Counted from the first letter of the stretch, positions 26,792 to 37,017 are shown. The stretch: 64,000 bases of DNA from Pseudomonas sp. GM41(2012) (GCF_000282315.2 NZ_AKJN02000007.1:62001-126000); one strand, 5' to 3'. Numbers and translations: made by a program. Notes: a model not told the origin generated them from the sequence alone.

Positions 26792-27728
26792 ACGGCAACG
26801 GCAGGCCGTTCAGCGATTGCGCACTGCTGGCCTGCTCAGCCATCAGCCAGTCCACAAACTGTTGAATCAGCGCTCCACGCCGTTTCCGCTGGGGCAGGAC
26901 CACGTAGTAGCCGAGCCTGGAAATCACCGTTTCCGCAATCGGTCGGCACAACAAACCTTGCGCCAGCAAGTTATCCACAAGGTGCCGCCACCCAATCGCC
27001 ACACCTTGACCGCCAATGGCCGCTTGAATCAACAGCGTGTAATTGTCGAAGCGCAATTGCCCTGGCGCCGGTGCCGAAGCGATCCCCAATTCCCGAAATA
27101 CGCCGCTCCAGTCGAACCAGTTGCTGCTGTTCTCGCCGCGAAGGTGCAGCAGCGGGAACTCGAGCAATGACTGGGATGGCAAGGGCAGGGGACGATCCTT
27201 CAACAGCAGCGGACTGCACACTGGAAACACTTCTTCGCTGAACAGCCAATGGCTTTCGCCCTGTTTGAATCGGCCATCTCCAAACAACACCGCCACATCA
27301 ATATCGGTGCGCAGCATGTTGAGGCTGCGTTCGCTGGTGACCAGGCTGACGTCCACTTGAGGATTGGCGGCATGGAAGCGGTGCAGGCGCGGCATCAGCC
27401 AATACGCGGCGAAAGCGAAATCGGTGGCGACCTGCAACACTTCATGTTGCTGCTGTGCGCTGATCGCGCTCAATCCTGCGTCGATATTCTGCAATCCGAG
27501 CTGAACCTGCTCAAACAGGATCGTCCCGGCCTCGGTCAGTTCGATGCCGCGATAGATCCGGTCGAACAGCCGCGTCCCGAGTTGTTCTTCCAACCGTTTG
27601 ATCTGCTGGCTGATGGCCGGTTGCGTGGTGCCAAGCTCCACTGCAGCCGCCGTGAAGCTGCGCTGACGGGCCGCAGCTTCAAAGGCGCGAAGCAAATCCA
27701 GAGACAAATCACCAAGGGCGTCATACAT
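26778..27728 (-). CDS. LysR-family regulator of choline-sulfate use
   Basis: A 316-residue LysR-type regulator. The N-terminal winged helix-turn-helix has RSFTAAAVELGTTQPAISQ and IKRLEEQLGTRLFDR; the rest is the inducer-binding domain. It is transcribed divergently from betC across a 114-bp gap, the standard layout for a regulator that controls the adjacent gene, and the same pair is found in P. aeruginosa (PA0031/PA0032). I infer that choline or choline-O-sulfate is the co-inducer. A palindrome of the T-N11-A type overlaps its start codon and is listed separately. Confidence 0.85.
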   Translation of the reverse strand: MYDALGDLSLDLLRAFEAAARQRSFTAAAVELGTTQPAISQQIKRLEEQLGTRLFDRIYRGIELTEAGTILFEQVQLGLQNIDAGLSAISAQQQHEVLQVATDFAFAAYWLMPRLHRFHAANPQVDVSLVTSERSLNMLRTDIDVAVLFGDGRFKQGESHWLFSEEVFPVCSPLLLKDRPLPLPSQSLLEFPLLHLRGENSSNWFDWSGVFRELGIASAPAPGQLRFDNYTLLIQAAIGGQGVAIGWRHLVDNLLAQGLLCRPIAETVISRLGYYVVLPQRKRRGALIQQFVDWLMAEQASSAQSLNGLPLPSIAV

Positions 27729-27741
27729 AAGCTGTGCTTAT
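27727..27741. promoter_or_regulatory. Candidate LysR operator (ATAAGC-TGT-GCTTAT)
   Basis: A perfect six-base inverted repeat around TGT, containing the LysR consensus T-N11-A. It overlaps the first base pair or two of the regulator gene and lies about 100 bp upstream of the betC ATG, where a LysR site for both autoregulation and betC activation is expected. Inferred from symmetry and position. Confidence 0.5.
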
Positions 27742-27842
27742 CCTAGTCATTGCCGCGCATGGGCTTTACCACAAATTGCGTGGGCTACATGCTCGATTGC
27801 AGCACTCTCGCATAAATATTCACTATGGAATGCCGCGATCAC

Positions 27843-29357
27843 ATGAAGCGCAAGAATATTCTTTTCATCATGGCCGATCAGATGGCCGCGCCAATGTTGC
27901 CGTTCTACGGCCCTTCGCCCATCAAACTGCCGAATCTCAGCCGCCTCGCCGCCCAAGGCGTGGTGTTCGACGCCGCTTATTGCAACAGTCCATTGTGTGC
28001 GCCGTCGCGTTTTACCCTGGTCAGCGGTCAGTTGCCGAGCAAGATCGGCGCCTACGACAACGCGGCCGATTTCCCCGCCGATGTACCGACTTATGCCCAC
28101 TACCTGCGTCGACTCGGCTACCGCACCGCGCTATCGGGCAAGATGCATTTTTGCGGCCCGGATCAGCTGCACGGCTATGAAGAACGCCTGACCAGCGACA
28201 TCTACCCGGCCGATTACGGCTGGTCTGTGAACTGGGACGAGCCGGACGTGCGTCCAACCTGGTTTCACAACATGTCTTCGGTACTGCAGGCCGGACCGTG
28301 CGTACGCACCAATCAGCTGGATTTCGACGAAGAAGTGGTGTTCAAGGCCCAGCAGTATTTGTTCGATCACATCCGCGAGGATGGCGATCAGCCGTTCTGC
28401 CTGACCGTTTCGATGACTCACCCACACGACCCGTACACCATTCCCAAGGCCTTCTGGGATATGTACGACGACGCCGACATCCCGTTGCCTGAAACCCCGG
28501 CGCAGACCGAACTTGATCCGCATTCCCAGCGTTTACTCAAAGTGTATGACCTGTGGGACAAACCACTGCCTGTGGATAAGATTCGCGATGCACGCCGTGC
28601 GTACTTCGGTGCGTGCAGCTATATCGACAGCAACGTCGGCAAACTCCTGCAAACACTCGAGGAAACCGGCCTGATCGACGACACCATCATTGTGTTCTCC
28701 GGCGACCACGGCGACATGCTCGGCGAGCGTGGGCTCTGGTACAAAATGCACTGGTACGAAATGGCCGCCCGCGTACCGCTGTTGATCAGTGCGCCGGGGC
28801 AATTCGGCGCCGGCCGGGTCAGCGCGGCGGTGTCCACTGCCGATCTGTTGCCGACCTTCGTGGAACTGGCCGGCGGTTCGCTGGAGCCGGGGCTGCCGCT
28901 GGATGGCCGCTCACTGGTCTCGCACCTGCAAGGGCAGGGCGGTCATGACGAGGTCTTCGGCGAGTACATGGCTGAAGGCACTATCAGCCCGCTGATGATG
29001 ATTCGCCGTGGCGCCTACAAATTCATCTACAGCGAAGACGACCCTTGCCTACTCTTCGACGTACACAACGACCCGCGCGAACTGGAAGAACTCAGCCAAT
29101 CGCCACAACATCGGTCGATTTTCGATGAATTTCTCGCCGAAGCCCGGGCCAAATGGGATATCCCGGCGATCCACCAACAAGTGCTCGCCAGCCAACGGCG
29201 CCGACGTTTTGTCGCCGAGGCATTAACCATCGGCAAGCTGAAGAGCTGGGATCACCAGCCGCTGGTGGACGCCAGTCAGCAGTACATGCGCAACCACATC
29301 GACCTCGACGATCTGGAGCGTAAAGCACGTTATCCACAACCCTGCCAAAACCAATAA
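27843..29357 (+). CDS. betC: Choline-sulfatase BetC
   Basis: Hydrolyses choline-O-sulfate to choline and sulfate, feeding choline to glycine-betaine synthesis or catabolism and sulfate to sulfur nutrition. The 504-residue protein starts MKRKNILFIMADQM; this ATG is preferred to an earlier one 18 bases upstream because it matches BetC. Sulfatase features: metal Asp12, the formylglycine motif C52-A-P-S-R56, and the C-terminal HGDMLGERGLWYK block with metal Asp/His. The absence of a signal peptide suggests a cytoplasmic enzyme, so the substrate must be imported. The choline-binding protein gene begins 16 bases after its stop. Confidence 0.96.
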   Translation: MKRKNILFIMADQMAAPMLPFYGPSPIKLPNLSRLAAQGVVFDAAYCNSPLCAPSRFTLVSGQLPSKIGAYDNAADFPADVPTYAHYLRRLGYRTALSGKMHFCGPDQLHGYEERLTSDIYPADYGWSVNWDEPDVRPTWFHNMSSVLQAGPCVRTNQLDFDEEVVFKAQQYLFDHIREDGDQPFCLTVSMTHPHDPYTIPKAFWDMYDDADIPLPETPAQTELDPHSQRLLKVYDLWDKPLPVDKIRDARRAYFGACSYIDSNVGKLLQTLEETGLIDDTIIVFSGDHGDMLGERGLWYKMHWYEMAARVPLLISAPGQFGAGRVSAAVSTADLLPTFVELAGGSLEPGLPLDGRSLVSHLQGQGGHDEVFGEYMAEGTISPLMMIRRGAYKFIYSEDDPCLLFDVHNDPRELEELSQSPQHRSIFDEFLAEARAKWDIPAIHQQVLASQRRRRFVAEALTIGKLKSWDHQPLVDASQQYMRNHIDLDDLERKARYPQPCQNQ

Positions 29358-29391
29358 TGTTAAGGGGAATGCCATGCGTAGGTTATCCACA
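29330..29391. other. Pair of perfect DnaA-box sequences at the betC/choline-binding protein junction
   Basis: Two TTATCCACA nonamers, at 29330-29338 (end of betC) and 29383-29391 (first codons of the next gene), are in the same orientation with 53 bp between starts. They may be DnaA-binding sites unrelated to the origins; function is not known. Confidence 0.55.
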
Positions 29392-30294
29392 GCAATGACG
29401 GTCGGGCTTCTGGCTCTGGGCAGTGCATCGGCGTATGCCGATCAGAGTTGCGAGACGGTGAAAATGGCCGACCCTGGCTGGAGCGACATTGCCGCCACCA
29501 ACGCCATCACCGGGTTTCTGCTGGACGGCATGGGCTACAAGGCCAAGGTCGACACGCTTGCCGTGCCGATCACCTTTGGCGGCTTGAAAGATGGCCAGGT
29601 CGACGTGTTTCTCGGTAACTGGATGCCGGCACAACAGGGTTTCTACGACAAGTTCGTGGCCACCGGCGATGTCACGCAACTGGCGAAGAACCTCGACGGC
29701 ACCGAATTCACCCTCGCGGTCCCGGATTACGTCTGGGACGCGGGTGTGCATAACTTTTCCGACCTGAACAAATACGCCGACAAGTTCGACAAGAAGATCT
29801 ACGGCATCGGCTCCGGCGCTCCGGCCAACATCTCGTTGCAGGAAATTATCAAAAAGAACGACTTCGACATGGGCCAGTGGAAACTGGTCGAATCCAGCGA
29901 GCAGGCAATGCTGGCCGAAGTGTCGCGCGCGGTGAAAAAACAGAAGTTCGTGACCTTCCTCGGCTGGACCCCGCACCCGATGAACGTGCAGCTGAAAATG
30001 CATTACCTCAAGGGTGGCGAGAAGTACTTTGGCGATACCGGCAGCGTTCATACGCTGACCCGCAAAGGTTATGCACAGGCCTGCCCGAACGTCGGCAAAC
30101 TGCTCACCAACCTGAGTTTCACCCAGGAAATGGAGAACAGCATCATGGCCGAGGTGGTGAACAAGAAGGTCAGCAATGCTGATGCGGCGAAGGCGTGGAT
30201 CAAGGCTAATCCGGCGGTGCTGGATAAGTGGCTTGATGGGGTGAAGACAGTGGATGGGAAGGATGCGCTGGGGGCGGTGAAGGCGAAGCTTTGA
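29374..30294 (+). CDS. Choline/betaine-type ABC transporter substrate-binding protein
   Basis: A 306-residue periplasmic binding protein with a signal peptide (about 1-22, cleavage after AYA). It is of the OpuAC/ChoX type: tryptophans in ADPGWSDI, GNWMPAQ and GWTPHPMN fall where ChoX uses an aromatic box to bind quaternary ammonium. The lone binding protein, without its own permease or ATPase, is typical of Pseudomonas, where several such proteins share one CbcWV transporter. With betC upstream it is likely to capture choline or choline-O-sulfate. The gene follows betC by 16 bases and is probably cotranscribed. Confidence 0.9.
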   Translation: MRRLSTAMTVGLLALGSASAYADQSCETVKMADPGWSDIAATNAITGFLLDGMGYKAKVDTLAVPITFGGLKDGQVDVFLGNWMPAQQGFYDKFVATGDVTQLAKNLDGTEFTLAVPDYVWDAGVHNFSDLNKYADKFDKKIYGIGSGAPANISLQEIIKKNDFDMGQWKLVESSEQAMLAEVSRAVKKQKFVTFLGWTPHPMNVQLKMHYLKGGEKYFGDTGSVHTLTRKGYAQACPNVGKLLTNLSFTQEMENSIMAEVVNKKVSNADAAKAWIKANPAVLDKWLDGVKTVDGKDALGAVKAKL

Positions 30295-30331
30295 TCGGGT
30301 GATGCTGGATTCTGTGTCTGGTTCAGGATCG

Positions 30332-30497
30332 ACCCCTCACCCTAACCCTCTCCCCAGAGGGTAGAGGGGACTGACCGAGGTGACAGTAAGGAATCCTGCG
30401 ACCTGAATTACCGAGTCGAACACCAGATTTAATAACAACACAGATCGGCCCCCTTTCCCCCTCTCCCCCGTGGGGAGAGGGCTGGGGTGAGGGGTGG
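30332..30497. repeat. Inverted repeat, CCCTCACCCTAACCCTCTCCCC family
   Basis: Arms CCCCTCACCCTAACCCTCTC at about 30333 and GGGGAGAGGGCTGGGGTGAG near 30472-30495 are inverted copies, with nested short palindromes (CCTCTCCCCAGAGGGTAGAGG-type and CTCCCCCGTGGGGAG). This element type is distinct from the other repeats here. It fills the gap after the choline-binding protein gene and may terminate its transcript. Confidence 0.8.
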
Positions 30498-30558
30498 ATT
30501 CATCTGACACCCCTCACAACCCTGCTACCCTTGCGCAAAATCCCACCCGAGAGGACCC

Positions 30559-32127
30559 ATGGCCTTCCCAAGCCGCCATTCGCTCTTCCCCTTCCTCAGC
30601 TGGATGCCTCGGCAAACCCGCGCCAGCGTCGGTCGTGACCTGATTGTCGGTCTCAGTGGCGCGATTCTCGCGTTGCCGCAATCCATTGCCTACGCGCTGA
30701 TCGCCGGTCTCCCACCTGAATACGGTCTGTATGCTGCGATTATCCCAGTGCTGATCGCCTGTCTCTGGGGTTCTTCGTGGCATTTGATCTGCGGTCCTAC
30801 GGCGGCGATTTCTATCGTCTTGTACGCCAGCGTTAGTCCTCTGGCCGTTCCGGCGTCAGGGGACTACGTCACCCTGATCCTGTTGCTGACGCTGCTTGCC
30901 GGCATTTTCCAGTGGCTGCTCGGTTTGCTGCGCTTCGGCGCCTTGGTGAATTTCGTCTCGCACTCGGTGGTGCTGGGTTTCACCCTCGGCGCGGCGGTGG
31001 TGATTGCCATTGGCCAACTGCCGAATCTGTTGGGGCTGGAATTGCCCAACCAGGCAACAGCGCTGAACAGCTTGATGATGCTCTTCAGTCACCTCGGCGA
31101 AGTGGATAAACCGTCGCTAATGCTGGGCCTGGCGACGGTCGTCGTCGGCGTGATCCTGAAACTGCTCCTGCCGCGCTGGCCGACGCTATTGATCACCCTG
31201 GTGCTGAGCGGATTGCTGGTCTGGTTCTGGCCATCGATGTTCGGCCATGTGAAGTTGGTCAGCGCATTTGTCGGCCGACTGCCGCCCTTCAGCCCGCTGC
31301 CGCTGGATCTGGAGCTGATTCTGCGCTTGCTACCCAGCGCAGTGGCGGTGGGCATGCTAGGGCTAGTGACCAGCCTGTCGATTGCCCGATCCTTGTCGGC
31401 CCGCTCCCAGCAGTTGCTCGACGCCAACCAAGAGGTCCGCGCCCAGGGTTTATCGAACATGGTCGGTGCGTTTTTTTCCGGATCGCTGTCAGCCGGTTCC
31501 TTCACCCGCTCGGGCCTGAGCTACGAAGCGGGCGCCTGCTCGCCGATGGCCGGCGTTTTTTCGGCAGCGTGGGTGGCGCTGTTCGCCATCTTCGGCGCGA
31601 ATTTGATCGCGCACATTCCGATCCCGGCCATGGCCGGCAGCATTCTGTTGATCGCCTGGGGGCTGGTGGATCATCGCGGCATTCGCGCATTGTTGCGCGT
31701 CAGCCGCGCCGAGTTCCTGGTCATGGCACTGACCTGTGTCGCCACGCTGCTGCTGGAATTGCAGACCGCGATCTACGCCGGGGTGTTGGCTTCGCTGTTC
31801 TTCTACCTCAAACGCACCTCGCAACCGCGGGTCCAGCATTGGCGGGATGGGGATGAAGACATTCTGCGGGTTGGCGGTTCGATCTTTTTTGGCGCCAGCC
31901 ATTACCTGCAAGTACGCCTGCAGCGAATGCACGGCGCGCGCGTGGTGATCGAAGCGCAACAGATCAACTTCATCGACTATTCAGGCGTGGAGATGCTGCA
32001 CCAGGAAGCGCGGCGGCTGCTGCGGCAGGATCGCAGCCTGACCCTGCGGCGCGCGCGGCCGCAGGTGGTGGAAGAGTTGCGGAAGCTGGAAGGGGCGGAG
32101 AAATGCCCGATCCGTTTCGAAGATTGA
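30559..32127 (+). CDS. SulP-family sulfate/anion transporter with STAS domain
   Basis: A 522-residue membrane protein. The N-terminal part has the SulP signature (VGLSGAILALPQSIAYALIAGLPPEYGLYAAI), about ten further hydrophobic segments, and a C-terminal STAS domain from about 415 with INFIDYSGVEML. SulP proteins carry sulfate, bicarbonate or other anions. Its position behind betC suggests that it deals with sulfate released from choline sulfate, or imports sulfate in general; P. aeruginosa has the same gene nearby (PA0029). A repeat element separates it from the choline genes, so it is likely to have its own promoter. Confidence 0.9.
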   Translation: MAFPSRHSLFPFLSWMPRQTRASVGRDLIVGLSGAILALPQSIAYALIAGLPPEYGLYAAIIPVLIACLWGSSWHLICGPTAAISIVLYASVSPLAVPASGDYVTLILLLTLLAGIFQWLLGLLRFGALVNFVSHSVVLGFTLGAAVVIAIGQLPNLLGLELPNQATALNSLMMLFSHLGEVDKPSLMLGLATVVVGVILKLLLPRWPTLLITLVLSGLLVWFWPSMFGHVKLVSAFVGRLPPFSPLPLDLELILRLLPSAVAVGMLGLVTSLSIARSLSARSQQLLDANQEVRAQGLSNMVGAFFSGSLSAGSFTRSGLSYEAGACSPMAGVFSAAWVALFAIFGANLIAHIPIPAMAGSILLIAWGLVDHRGIRALLRVSRAEFLVMALTCVATLLLELQTAIYAGVLASLFFYLKRTSQPRVQHWRDGDEDILRVGGSIFFGASHYLQVRLQRMHGARVVIEAQQINFIDYSGVEMLHQEARRLLRQDRSLTLRRARPQVVEELRKLEGAEKCPIRFED

Positions 32128-32135
32128 ACACACAC

Positions 32136-32229
32136 CCTGTAGGAGCATGGCTTGCCCGCGATTGAGGCGCCGCGCCGTATCAGGCACACCGCGTAATCGT
32201 TCATCGCGGGCAAGCCTTGCTCCTACAGG
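32136..32229. repeat. REPIN-like inverted repeat (TGTAGGAGCATGGCTTGCCC class)
   Basis: Left arm CCTGTAGGAGCATGGCTTGC and right arm ATCGCGGGCAAGCCTTGCTC form a 94-bp hairpin-capable unit. It ends exactly one base before the aroE stop codon, in a gap between convergent genes. Confidence 0.88.
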
Positions 32230-33051
32230 TTATATCGCGAGTTGACGGCGAAGTTCAGCCAGCACCGGCGCCGTATCCGGGCGCACGCCGCGCCACAGGA
32301 AGAACGCTTCTGCCGCTTGTTCAGCGAGCATCCCCAAGCCATCCATCGACACCGCCGCGCCATGTTCACTGGCCCAGCGACAGAACGAGGTCGGCTCCTT
32401 GCTATACATCATGTCGTAGCACACCGTTTTACCCGGCTCGATAAAACTGCTGGCAATCGGCGGTACATCCCCTGACAGACTGGCGGACGTCGCGTTGATG
32501 ATCAGGTCCACCGACTCCTTCAACCAATCAAAACCACTGGCCGACACCGGCCCCAGGTCCGCGAACAATTCCGCCAACAGTTCGGCTTTTTCCACCGTGC
32601 GGTTGGCGATGATCACCGAGGCGGGTTGCTCGGCCAGCAACGGCTCCAGCGCACCGCGCACCGCGCCACCGGCACCGAGCAGCAGGATGCGTTTGCCTTT
32701 GAGGCTGAAACCAGCGTTGACCGTCAGGTCCCGCACCAGTCCGGCGCCATCGGTGTTGTCGCCCAGCAGGCTTCCATCAGCGAGTTTGCTCAAGGTGTTC
32801 ACCGCACCGGCGCGTTGCGCCCGCGCCGTCAGACTGTTCGCCAGACGATAGGCCTCTTCCTTGAACGGCACCGTCACATTCGCCCCGCGACCTTCGAGGA
32901 AAAACGTCCGGGCGCAGGTGGAAAAATCGTCAAGGGGCGCCAGCAACGTGCTGTAGTCCAGTTTTTGAGCCGTCTGCTCGGCGAACAGACGGTGGATCAG
33001 CGGCGACTTGCTGTGGCCAATCGGGTTACCGAATACGACGTAACGGTCCAT
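32230..33051 (-). CDS. aroE: Shikimate dehydrogenase AroE
   Basis: NADP-dependent reduction of 3-dehydroshikimate to shikimate in aromatic amino acid synthesis. The 273-residue protein has the substrate loop NPIGHSKSP, catalytic Lys in [15 protein letters not shown], the nucleotide-binding [13 protein letters not shown] and a NRT motif (NRTVEKAE) that favours NADPH, and DMMYSKEPT near the C-terminus. It follows hemF by 13 bases on the same strand, the normal Pseudomonas order, and the pair is likely one transcript. Confidence 0.97.
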   Translation of the reverse strand: MDRYVVFGNPIGHSKSPLIHRLFAEQTAQKLDYSTLLAPLDDFSTCARTFFLEGRGANVTVPFKEEAYRLANSLTARAQRAGAVNTLSKLADGSLLGDNTDGAGLVRDLTVNAGFSLKGKRILLLGAGGAVRGALEPLLAEQPASVIIANRTVEKAELLAELFADLGPVSASGFDWLKESVDLIINATSASLSGDVPPIASSFIEPGKTVCYDMMYSKEPTSFCRWASEHGAAVSMDGLGMLAEQAAEAFFLWRGVRPDTAPVLAELRRQLAI

Positions 33052-33064
33052 CAGAATTCCTCGT

Positions 33065-34003
<939 letters not shown>

Positions 34004-34157
34004 CTACGCGGCGCTCCATGGGAGCGGGGCCGGCGCAAATGGGCGCGTAGCATAACATCGCAGATGGGCCTGCCGCAGTTGACGAAGATCAAGCATGGGA
34101 GTTCGATAGGGAGCTTCGCGCTACAACTCCAGTAGCCAAGACCTAAGGAGAGTTCTG

Positions 34158-35135
34158 ATGGCTAAGCGTATCCAGTTCCGCGCCCATGGCGGCCCCGAAG
34201 TGCTCGAATATGTCGATTACCAACCCGCTGAGCCCGGCCCGCAGCAAGTTCGCGTCACCAATAAGGCCATCGGCCTGAATTTCATCGACACCTATTACCG
34301 CAGCGGTCTCTATGCACCGCCGGCCCTGCCATCGGGTGTGGGCTCGGAAGGCGCGGGCGTGGTCGAGGCAGTGGGCAGTGAAGTCACCCGGTTCAAAGTG
34401 GGTGATCGCGTGGCATACGGCAGCGGTCCATTGGGCGCTTACAGCGATGTTCACGTGTTGCCGGAGGCCAATCTGGTGCACCTGCCGGACGCGATCAGCT
34501 TCGAACAGGCCGCCGGCGTGATGCTCAAGGGCCTGACCGTGCAGTACCTGTTGCGTCAGACCTATGAACTCAAGGGTGGCGAAACCATCCTGTTTCACGC
34601 TGCCGCGGGTGGCGTCGGCTCCCTGGCTTGCCAATGGGCCAAGGCCTTGGGGGTGAAGTTGATCGGCACGGTCAGCTCACCGGAGAAAGCTGCACTGGCC
34701 AAGGCCAACGGCGCTTGGGCGACCATCGATTACAGCCATGAAAACGTCGCACAGCGCGTACTGGAATTGACTGACGGGAAAAAAGTCCCGGTGGTGTACG
34801 ACGGCGTAGGCAAGGACACTTGGCTGACTTCGCTGGATAGCGCGTCGCCTCGCGGACTGGTGGTGAGCTTCGGCAATGCGTCGGGCGCGGTAGACGGGGT
34901 GAACCTGGGGATTCTGTCGGCGAAGGGTTCGTTGTACGTGACCCGGCCAACCCTGGCGACTTACGCCAACAACGCTGAAAACCTGCAGCGTATGGCGGAT
35001 GAACTGTTCGAGATGATCATCAGCGGCAAACTGAAAGTGGACATTAGCCAGACGTATCCATTGGCCGAAGCGGCGAAGGCGCAGACCGAGTTGTCGGCGC
35101 GACGTACAACTGGCTCGACTGTTTTGTTGCCTTGA
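34158..35135 (+). CDS. qor: NADPH:quinone oxidoreductase Qor
   Basis: A 325-residue medium-chain reductase of the zeta-crystallin type. It has the N-terminal GroES-like domain (GLNFIDTYYRSGLY, GSEGAGVVEAVG) and the Rossmann motif HAAAGGVGSLACQWAK. No structural or catalytic zinc cysteines are present, as expected for quinone reductases. It transfers electrons from NADPH to quinones. A clear AAGGAG ribosome binding site lies seven bases upstream. It is followed by a REP pair and then a convergent gene. Confidence 0.94.
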   Translation: MAKRIQFRAHGGPEVLEYVDYQPAEPGPQQVRVTNKAIGLNFIDTYYRSGLYAPPALPSGVGSEGAGVVEAVGSEVTRFKVGDRVAYGSGPLGAYSDVHVLPEANLVHLPDAISFEQAAGVMLKGLTVQYLLRQTYELKGGETILFHAAAGGVGSLACQWAKALGVKLIGTVSSPEKAALAKANGAWATIDYSHENVAQRVLELTDGKKVPVVYDGVGKDTWLTSLDSASPRGLVVSFGNASGAVDGVNLGILSAKGSLYVTRPTLATYANNAENLQRMADELFEMIISGKLKVDISQTYPLAEAAKAQTELSARRTTGSTVLLP

Positions 35136-35142
35136 AGACGCC

Positions 35143-35209
35143 ATCGCGGGCAAGCCTTGCTCCTACAGGGGATCGCATACTACCTGTAGGAGCAAGGCTT
35201 GCCCGCGAT
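35143..35209. repeat. Inverted pair of REP-like arms (short variant)
   Basis: Arms ATCGCGGGCAAGCCTTGCTC (35143) and CCTGTAGGAGCAAGGCTTGC (35183) are near-perfect reverse complements with only 13 bp between them. The arrangement is the same family as 12907, 32136 and 42473 but with the arm order inverted (CGCGGG arm outermost). It lies between convergent genes. Confidence 0.88.
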
Positions 35210-35225
35210 GAACGATGACGCGGTC

Positions 35226-35783
35226 TCAATCCGGGCGGATGACGTTGCCCGTCGCCAGATCGCGAATCACGCTCGGATTCTTGCGCCCACCCAGATTCCC
35301 ACCCAACACGTAATCCACCTGCCCACGGAAATACTGCTCGACGCGAATCCGCGTCCGCGCCGCCGGTTGGCCCTGCGGGTTGGCCGACGTTGAAACCAAC
35401 GGCCCGACCACCGCGCACAAATCCCGCACCAATGGGTGATCGCTGACCCGCAATGCCACCGTTTCATGCACACCGGTAATCCACTGCGGCAACATATTCT
35501 GATGCGGCACCAGCCAGGTGTTCGGCCCTGGCCAGGTGCTGGCCATGCGATCCATCCACAATTCAGGAAAGTCTTCGAAGAGGAAGTCGAACTGGCGAAT
35601 ATTGTCGGCCACCAGAATCAACCCTTTTTCCACCGACCGCCCCTTGATCGCCAGCAGACGATAGACCGCCTCTTCGTCCCACGGGTCGCAACCCAGGCCC
35701 CAGACCGCTTCGGTTGGGTAGGCAATCACCGCGCCTGCGCGAATGGCTCGTGCGGCTTGTTGCACACGCCAACTGTTGACCAT
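35226..35783 (-). CDS. tsaC: Threonylcarbamoyladenylate synthase TsaC
   Basis: Makes threonylcarbamoyl-AMP from threonine, bicarbonate and ATP for t6A modification of tRNAs reading ANN codons. The 185-residue YrdC-domain protein has [14 protein letters not shown] at the ATP/threonine site, [13 protein letters not shown] with the conserved Lys-Arg, and the SANPQG loop. Length fits bacterial TsaC without the C-terminal Sua5 domain. Last gene of the leftward LysM-dprA-tsaC run. Confidence 0.95.
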   Translation of the reverse strand: MVNSWRVQQAARAIRAGAVIAYPTEAVWGLGCDPWDEEAVYRLLAIKGRSVEKGLILVADNIRQFDFLFEDFPELWMDRMASTWPGPNTWLVPHQNMLPQWITGVHETVALRVSDHPLVRDLCAVVGPLVSTSANPQGQPAARTRIRVEQYFRGQVDYVLGGNLGGRKNPSVIRDLATGNVIRPD

Positions 35784-35837
35784 GAAAAACTCTCCGGAAT
35801 AAGGCTCTGCGCAGTTTACCGATCTTCCTTATAAAAC

Positions 35838-36938
35838 CTAGCTCACCCGCGCAAACCAACGCCCGCTTTCGCAGACCGCCCGGCCGTCCATTTCCAGCTC
35901 CGTCAGCGCTGCCAGCACTTTGGGCAAGGCCCAGCCGCTGGAGGCGGACAACGCTTCACTGGTGTGGGGCGCGGCATGCAGCAGCATGAGCAACGGATGT
36001 GTCACTGATGGTGTCGCTGTGGATAACGGCAACTGCTGCCAGCCGCGCAACGCTTCGAGGATATGCTCGATGGTTTCCACCAGCACCGCACCGTCGCGGA
36101 TCAGCTGATGACAACCCTTTGCGCCCGGGTGATGAATCGATCCGGGAATCGCATACACCTCACGCCCTTGTTCCGCCGCCAGCCTCGCGGTGATCAATGA
36201 ACCGCTGGCGACACTCGCCTCAACCACCAGCACGCCCAGGGATAAACCGCTGATGATCCGATTGCGCCGGGGGAAGTTACTGGCGGTCGGTCCGGCATCC
36301 AGCGGGAACTCCGAAAGCACTGCACTGCCCGAGGCGATCATGGCGTCTGCCAGCCGTCGATTGCGCTGTGGATAAAACTTTTCAAGTCCCGTGCCAAGTA
36401 CACCTACCGTTCGCCCGCCCACGTCCAAAGCGGCTTGATGGGCGGCGGCATCAATGCCCAGCGCCAGACCGCTGGTAATGACAAACCCGGCGCCGGCCAG
36501 ACTGCGGGAAAAGGCGGCGGCGGTGTCCATACCCGGCCGTGAAGCGCGACGGCTGCCGACCATCGCCAGTTGCGGTTTTTCCAGAATGCCGGGATCGCCT
36601 GCTACGAATAACAGTGGCGGCGCATCACTGATTTCCGCCAACAGTGCCGGATAGTCAGGTTGGTCCCACATCAGTAAATGCTGGCCCGGACGCTCTAACC
36701 AGGCCAATGCATGGCTCGCGCCATCACGGATTTCACTGGAGCGCCTGGCCTCCGCGCAAGCGAGGGGCAAACCCAACGAACGCCAGGCACTGGCCGGCGC
36801 GCTGATAGCCTTGGACGCCGAGCCGAAGGCCTCAAGCAATTTCTTGAATCGCACAGGACCGAGTTCCGGCAGGCGATGCAAACGTAAACGAGCTTCCAGT
36901 TCCGCAGGGGAAACCGGTGCAAAAGCAGACAGCGACAT
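35838..36938 (-). CDS. dprA: DNA-processing protein DprA (Smf)
   Basis: Loads RecA onto single-stranded DNA during natural transformation. The 366-residue protein shows an N-terminal SAM-like region, the Rossmann core with VGSRRASRPG, ITSGLALGIDAAAHQAAL and FPRRNRIISGLSLGVLVVEA, and a C-terminal winged-helix region. Two perfect TTATCCACA-type boxes fall inside it (36018 and 36367) and one just upstream (36984-36992). tsaC lies 54 bp downstream on the same strand. Confidence 0.95.
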   Translation of the reverse strand: MSLSAFAPVSPAELEARLRLHRLPELGPVRFKKLLEAFGSASKAISAPASAWRSLGLPLACAEARRSSEIRDGASHALAWLERPGQHLLMWDQPDYPALLAEISDAPPLLFVAGDPGILEKPQLAMVGSRRASRPGMDTAAAFSRSLAGAGFVITSGLALGIDAAAHQAALDVGGRTVGVLGTGLEKFYPQRNRRLADAMIASGSAVLSEFPLDAGPTASNFPRRNRIISGLSLGVLVVEASVASGSLITARLAAEQGREVYAIPGSIHHPGAKGCHQLIRDGAVLVETIEHILEALRGWQQLPLSTATPSVTHPLLMLLHAAPHTSEALSASSGWALPKVLAALTELEMDGRAVCESGRWFARVS

Positions 36939-37017
36939 GGATCATCCTTGATCGTTATGAGCCCCGTTCAAACGGGAATAAGCTGTGGATAACTCTGTTG
37001 GTAACTTGTGGAGCCTG

